Assembly (NCBI GenBank): GCA_964500775.1
Contig: CAZCQG010000064.1
Location: 1-8,416, forward strand
Reading direction: 5' to 3'
DNA: 8,416 nt
Source of the DNA: CAZCQG01 sp964500775
GTDB lineage: Bacteria > Campylobacterota > Campylobacteria > Campylobacterales > CAZCQG01
Positions 7,053-8,416 of this stretch are shown here, one piece after another. How positions within the stretch are numbered: the stretch's first letter is position 1; each line of letters begins with the position of its first letter. A model generated the notes under the pieces. That model saw only the letters and a list, made by a program, of their open reading frames with translations. It made no database searches and was not told the origin of the DNA. The translations under genes were made by a program, and so were the position numbers.

Positions 7053-8094
7053 ATCGGCTTATCGGTAAATTCATATCGTTGCCCCACTCGTCCCAACTAC
7101 CCGTATACACCTTGGCGTGTTCGTAACCGAGGAGTTTGAGAGCCGTGATGATGTGTGAGCTTCTGCCTGCGCCGACATGGCAATATGCGTATATTGTTTT
7201 GTCTTTTGTGATACCGAACGCATCAAAAGTCTTTTGAATATCTTCTAAATCCTTGAATGAGAGCTTGTTCCCCTCATCCGTGATATTCGTCCATTCGATA
7301 AATTTCGCACCCGGGATATGCCCTCCTCTTGCGACGTTGTCAAGCTTTCTGTCGCCGATTATCTCCGCAGTTCCTCGACTGTCTATGATGACGTATTGAG
7401 AGTTTTTTCCGTTTTTCTCTATATCCATTACCGCATCAAGAACATCTTTTTTTGCCGCTATCCAATTGTGATCTATTTTATTTATATCTATGTGGTATTT
7501 TTTCGGTGTTACGTCTTTTTCTGCCCCTTTTTGGACGAGAAGCGTTTTTTCTATCACTTTGAGCTTGCCAGTAAGCGCATCAATCTCTTCTTTAGGTGCT
7601 TTTGCTTTTTTCTTCGCTTTTATCTCTTCGTTGAGCGCATCATACTTCGGTTGATTCGGATCTATCTTGATGATGGCATCTCTACCTCCGTTGAGTATCT
7701 TGACTTTGTCATGACCGTAGCTTTTGAAGAAAGCATATACGCCGGTTGCGTTAGGTCCTCGATAGTTATCGTATGCTATGACTAACGTATCGTTACTTAT
7801 CCCTTTGCTACCTATATACTTTTCAGCCTCTTCGGGGCACATAAACAAAGGTGCACAGTGCATATGTCCTGTAATATCGGCGTGATGCAAGTGGTGTGCA
7901 TACATTTCGACCGAACCTACTATATGACCTAAACTATAAACGTCCGCATCGTCTCCGGTAACGAACATTACATTCGGTTTCCCGATAAGTTTTACCGCCT
8001 CTTCGGCAGAGATTAAGATGCTATTATCTTTGGCGTTTAAAACCGTCGTTAACAGTAATATTTTCGCCAATGCGATGAGTAGCCATTTGCCCAT
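7051..8094 (-). CDS. Periplasmic two-domain rhodanese (thiosulfate/3-mercaptopyruvate sulfurtransferase family)
   Basis: This 347-residue protein has a Sec signal peptide (Lys3, hydrophobic run, likely cleavage after Ala21). It has two rhodanese-fold domains. The first (about 27-150) has the DTLVIAYDNYRGPNATGVYAF strand-loop-helix but Asn in place of the catalytic Cys, as usual for the inactive half. The second (about 200-345) carries the active loop with Cys305 in CHVGAGRSS, plus the VIIDSRG and GHIPGAKFIEW blocks. A charged, Lys/Glu-rich helical linker (about 154-185) separates them, which makes the protein longer than typical tandem rhodaneses of about 280-300 residues. Residues 67-86 contain six His and two Cys. 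The family moves sulfane sulfur between thiosulfate, persulfides or polysulfides and thiols or cyanide. It is the first gene of the cluster and has AAGGAG five bases before ATG 8094. Its position suggests that it prepares or removes a sulfur compound handled by the molybdoenzyme; this is inference. Confidence 0.92.
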   Translation of the reverse strand: MGKWLLIALAKILLLTTVLNAKDNSILISAEEAVKLIGKPNVMFVTGDDADVYSLGHIVGSVEMYAHHLHHADITGHMHCAPLFMCPEEAEKYIGSKGISNDTLVIAYDNYRGPNATGVYAFFKSYGHDKVKILNGGRDAIIKIDPNQPKYDALNEEIKAKKKAKAPKEEIDALTGKLKVIEKTLLVQKGAEKDVTPKKYHIDINKIDHNWIAAKKDVLDAVMDIEKNGKNSQYVIIDSRGTAEIIGDRKLDNVARGGHIPGAKFIEWTNITDEGNKLSFKDLEDIQKTFDAFGITKDKTIYAYCHVGAGRSSHIITALKLLGYEHAKVYTGSWDEWGNDMNLPISR

Positions 8095-8161
8095 TTTTTC
8101 TCCTTATGAGATTTTGCAATGAAACCCAAAAAGCCCTAAAATAGGAAAATACAGAGCTTTA

Positions 8162-8175
8162 TTGTGTTCATACAA
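8162..8175 (-). promoter_or_regulatory. Possible CRP/FNR-type operator dyad
   Basis: The 14-bp sequence TTGTGTTCATACAA has ends TTGT and ACAA that are inverted repeats, with the half-site plus N4 spacing of FNR-superfamily boxes (TTGAT-N4-ATCAA). The inner two positions of each half do not match FNR. It lies just downstream of the candidate -10 of the rhodanese promoter, over the expected start point. It may be chance in A/T-rich DNA. Confidence 0.3.
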
Positions 8176-8177
8176 GA

Positions 8178-8183
8178 ATTATA
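8178..8183 (-). promoter_or_regulatory. Candidate -10 box for the rhodanese-molybdoenzyme operon
   Basis: The minus strand reads TATAAT here, which would start transcription near 8171 and leave a leader of about 76 bases before ATG 8094. No TTGACA-like -35 is visible; the matching region is a T-tract on this strand, as is common in Campylobacterota promoters. The A/T-rich setting makes such boxes easy to find by chance. Confidence 0.4.
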
Positions 8184-8197
8184 TTTACTAAACTTTT

Positions 8198-8222
8198 AAA
8201 AAAAAATAAAAATAAAAAAAAA
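8198..8222. other. A-tract block in the divergent intergenic region
   Basis: The plus strand has runs of nine, five and nine A, separated by single T (8198-8206, 8208-8212, 8214-8222). Such tracts bend DNA and can act as an upstream promoter element. The block lies upstream of both candidate promoters, so it could serve either. The rest of the gene-free stretch 8095-8311 shows no further RNA gene or open frame that I can support. Confidence 0.5.
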
Positions 8223-8253
8223 TTATAATTAGGAATCATAGAAAACGGGTTTT

Positions 8254-8269
8254 TAGAAGTATAGAAGTT
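8254..8269 (+). repeat. Tandem 8-bp direct repeat upstream of the divergent gene
   Basis: TAGAAGTA is followed directly by TAGAAGTT. The pair covers about -37 to -22 relative to the start expected from the -10 box at 8279. Direct repeats at this place often bind response-regulator-type activators, but no regulator is known here. Confidence 0.35.
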
Positions 8270-8278
8270 TAATTAAAT

Positions 8279-8284
8279 TATAAT
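8279..8284 (+). promoter_or_regulatory. Candidate -10 box for the divergent plus-strand gene
   Basis: A perfect TATAAT lies 27 bases before the ATG at 8312, predicting a leader of about 20 bases that just contains the GGAG ribosome site at 8302-8305. A second TATAAT at 8224-8229, inside the palindrome AATTATAATT, could also serve. No clear -35 box is seen. Confidence 0.45.
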
Positions 8285-8311
8285 AATTACAAATACTATG
8301 CGGAGCCGAAA

Positions 8312-8416
8312 ATGGGACATTTGGAAGGAAATTCTATACTCGATTTACAGCATGAATTTTTAAGTGTTTTTTACAGCGGGGTATATCTGAGCAAAGCCGA
8401 TATACTCAATATCGCG
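8312..8416 (+). CDS. Start of a divergent gene, product not recognised (C-terminus beyond the window)
   Basis: The ATG at 8312 is preceded by GGAG with a six-base spacer and opens a frame of 35 codons to the window edge, beginning MGHLEGNSILDLQHEFLSVF. The visible part has no signal peptide and looks like mixed helix in a soluble protein. I do not recognise the family from so few residues. Its divergent position from the molybdoenzyme operon, sharing one intergenic region, would fit a regulator or a functionally linked gene, but nothing in the visible residues shows that. Confidence 0.6.
   Translation, partial: MGHLEGNSILDLQHEFLSVFYSGVYLSKADILNIA

Noticed and set aside
2978..7096. A single 1,372-residue alpha-beta fusion protein
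   Set aside because: The join runs only through undetermined bases. Beta has its own canonical start at 4078, and the two subunits are separate genes in the known families.
7040..7096. An upstream ATG at 7096 adding 19 residues to alpha
   Set aside because: It lies inside the rhodanese coding region, would bury the twin-arginine signal, and ATG 7039 has a strong AAGGAG.
1782..8094. Naming the enzyme perchlorate, chlorate or selenate reductase
   Set aside because: The family fits, but no chlorite dismutase gene is present, the gamma has a different layout and a rhodanese is included. The sequence alone does not fix the substrate.
8298..8363. ATG 8298 as the start of the divergent gene
   Set aside because: That frame ends at a stop after about 21 codons, whereas the frame from 8312 stays open and has a GGAG at the right distance.

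Overview
The window carries a tight six-gene cluster, plus a seventh gene cut by the left edge, all on the minus strand. It encodes a secreted type II DMSO-reductase-family molybdoenzyme (the family of nitrate reductase NarGH, selenate SerABC, perchlorate PcrAB, dimethylsulfide DdhABC and ethylbenzene EbdABC enzymes) with its accessory proteins. Moderate GC, A/T-rich intergenic DNA, strong AAGGAG ribosome sites and the protein sequences suggest a Campylobacterota (epsilonproteobacterial) sulfur-oxidising or respiring bacterium, perhaps Sulfurovum-, Sulfuricurvum- or Sulfurimonas-like. That assignment is inference, not proof.

In transcription order, reading leftward from about 8170, the cluster holds: an exported two-domain rhodanese (8094-7051); the Tat-exported catalytic alpha subunit (7039 into the gap); a 100-N assembly gap (4178-4079); the four-cluster iron-sulfur beta subunit (4078-2978); a gamma subunit in which the heme-b domain of this family is joined to a C-terminal cytochrome c domain (2978-1782); a small secreted Cys-containing protein of unknown function (1780-1388); a short UUCG-loop hairpin terminator (1389-1371); a TorD/NarJ-type chaperone (1350-799); and a cytoplasmic multi-cluster ferredoxin-like protein that starts at TTG 787 and runs off the left edge. 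At the right end a divergent plus-strand gene begins at 8312 and is cut after 35 codons. The intergenic stretch 8095-8311 holds candidate promoters for both directions, an A-tract block, an FNR-like dyad and a tandem 8-bp repeat.

Proposed working: the chaperone, and possibly the ferredoxin-like protein, mature alpha in the cytoplasm. Alpha carries beta out through the Tat system. Gamma joins in the periplasm, where electrons run molybdenum - FS0 - four beta clusters - heme b - heme c, or the reverse, to a soluble or membrane redox partner. No membrane anchor gene is visible. A periplasmic rhodanese as first gene suggests that the substrate or product involves sulfane sulfur (thiosulfate, polysulfide, tetrathionate or similar) or a related chalcogen. 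The substrate cannot be read from the sequence. The joined heme-b/heme-c gamma, the rhodanese and the small Cys protein together make this look like a distinct, poorly characterised branch of the type II family.
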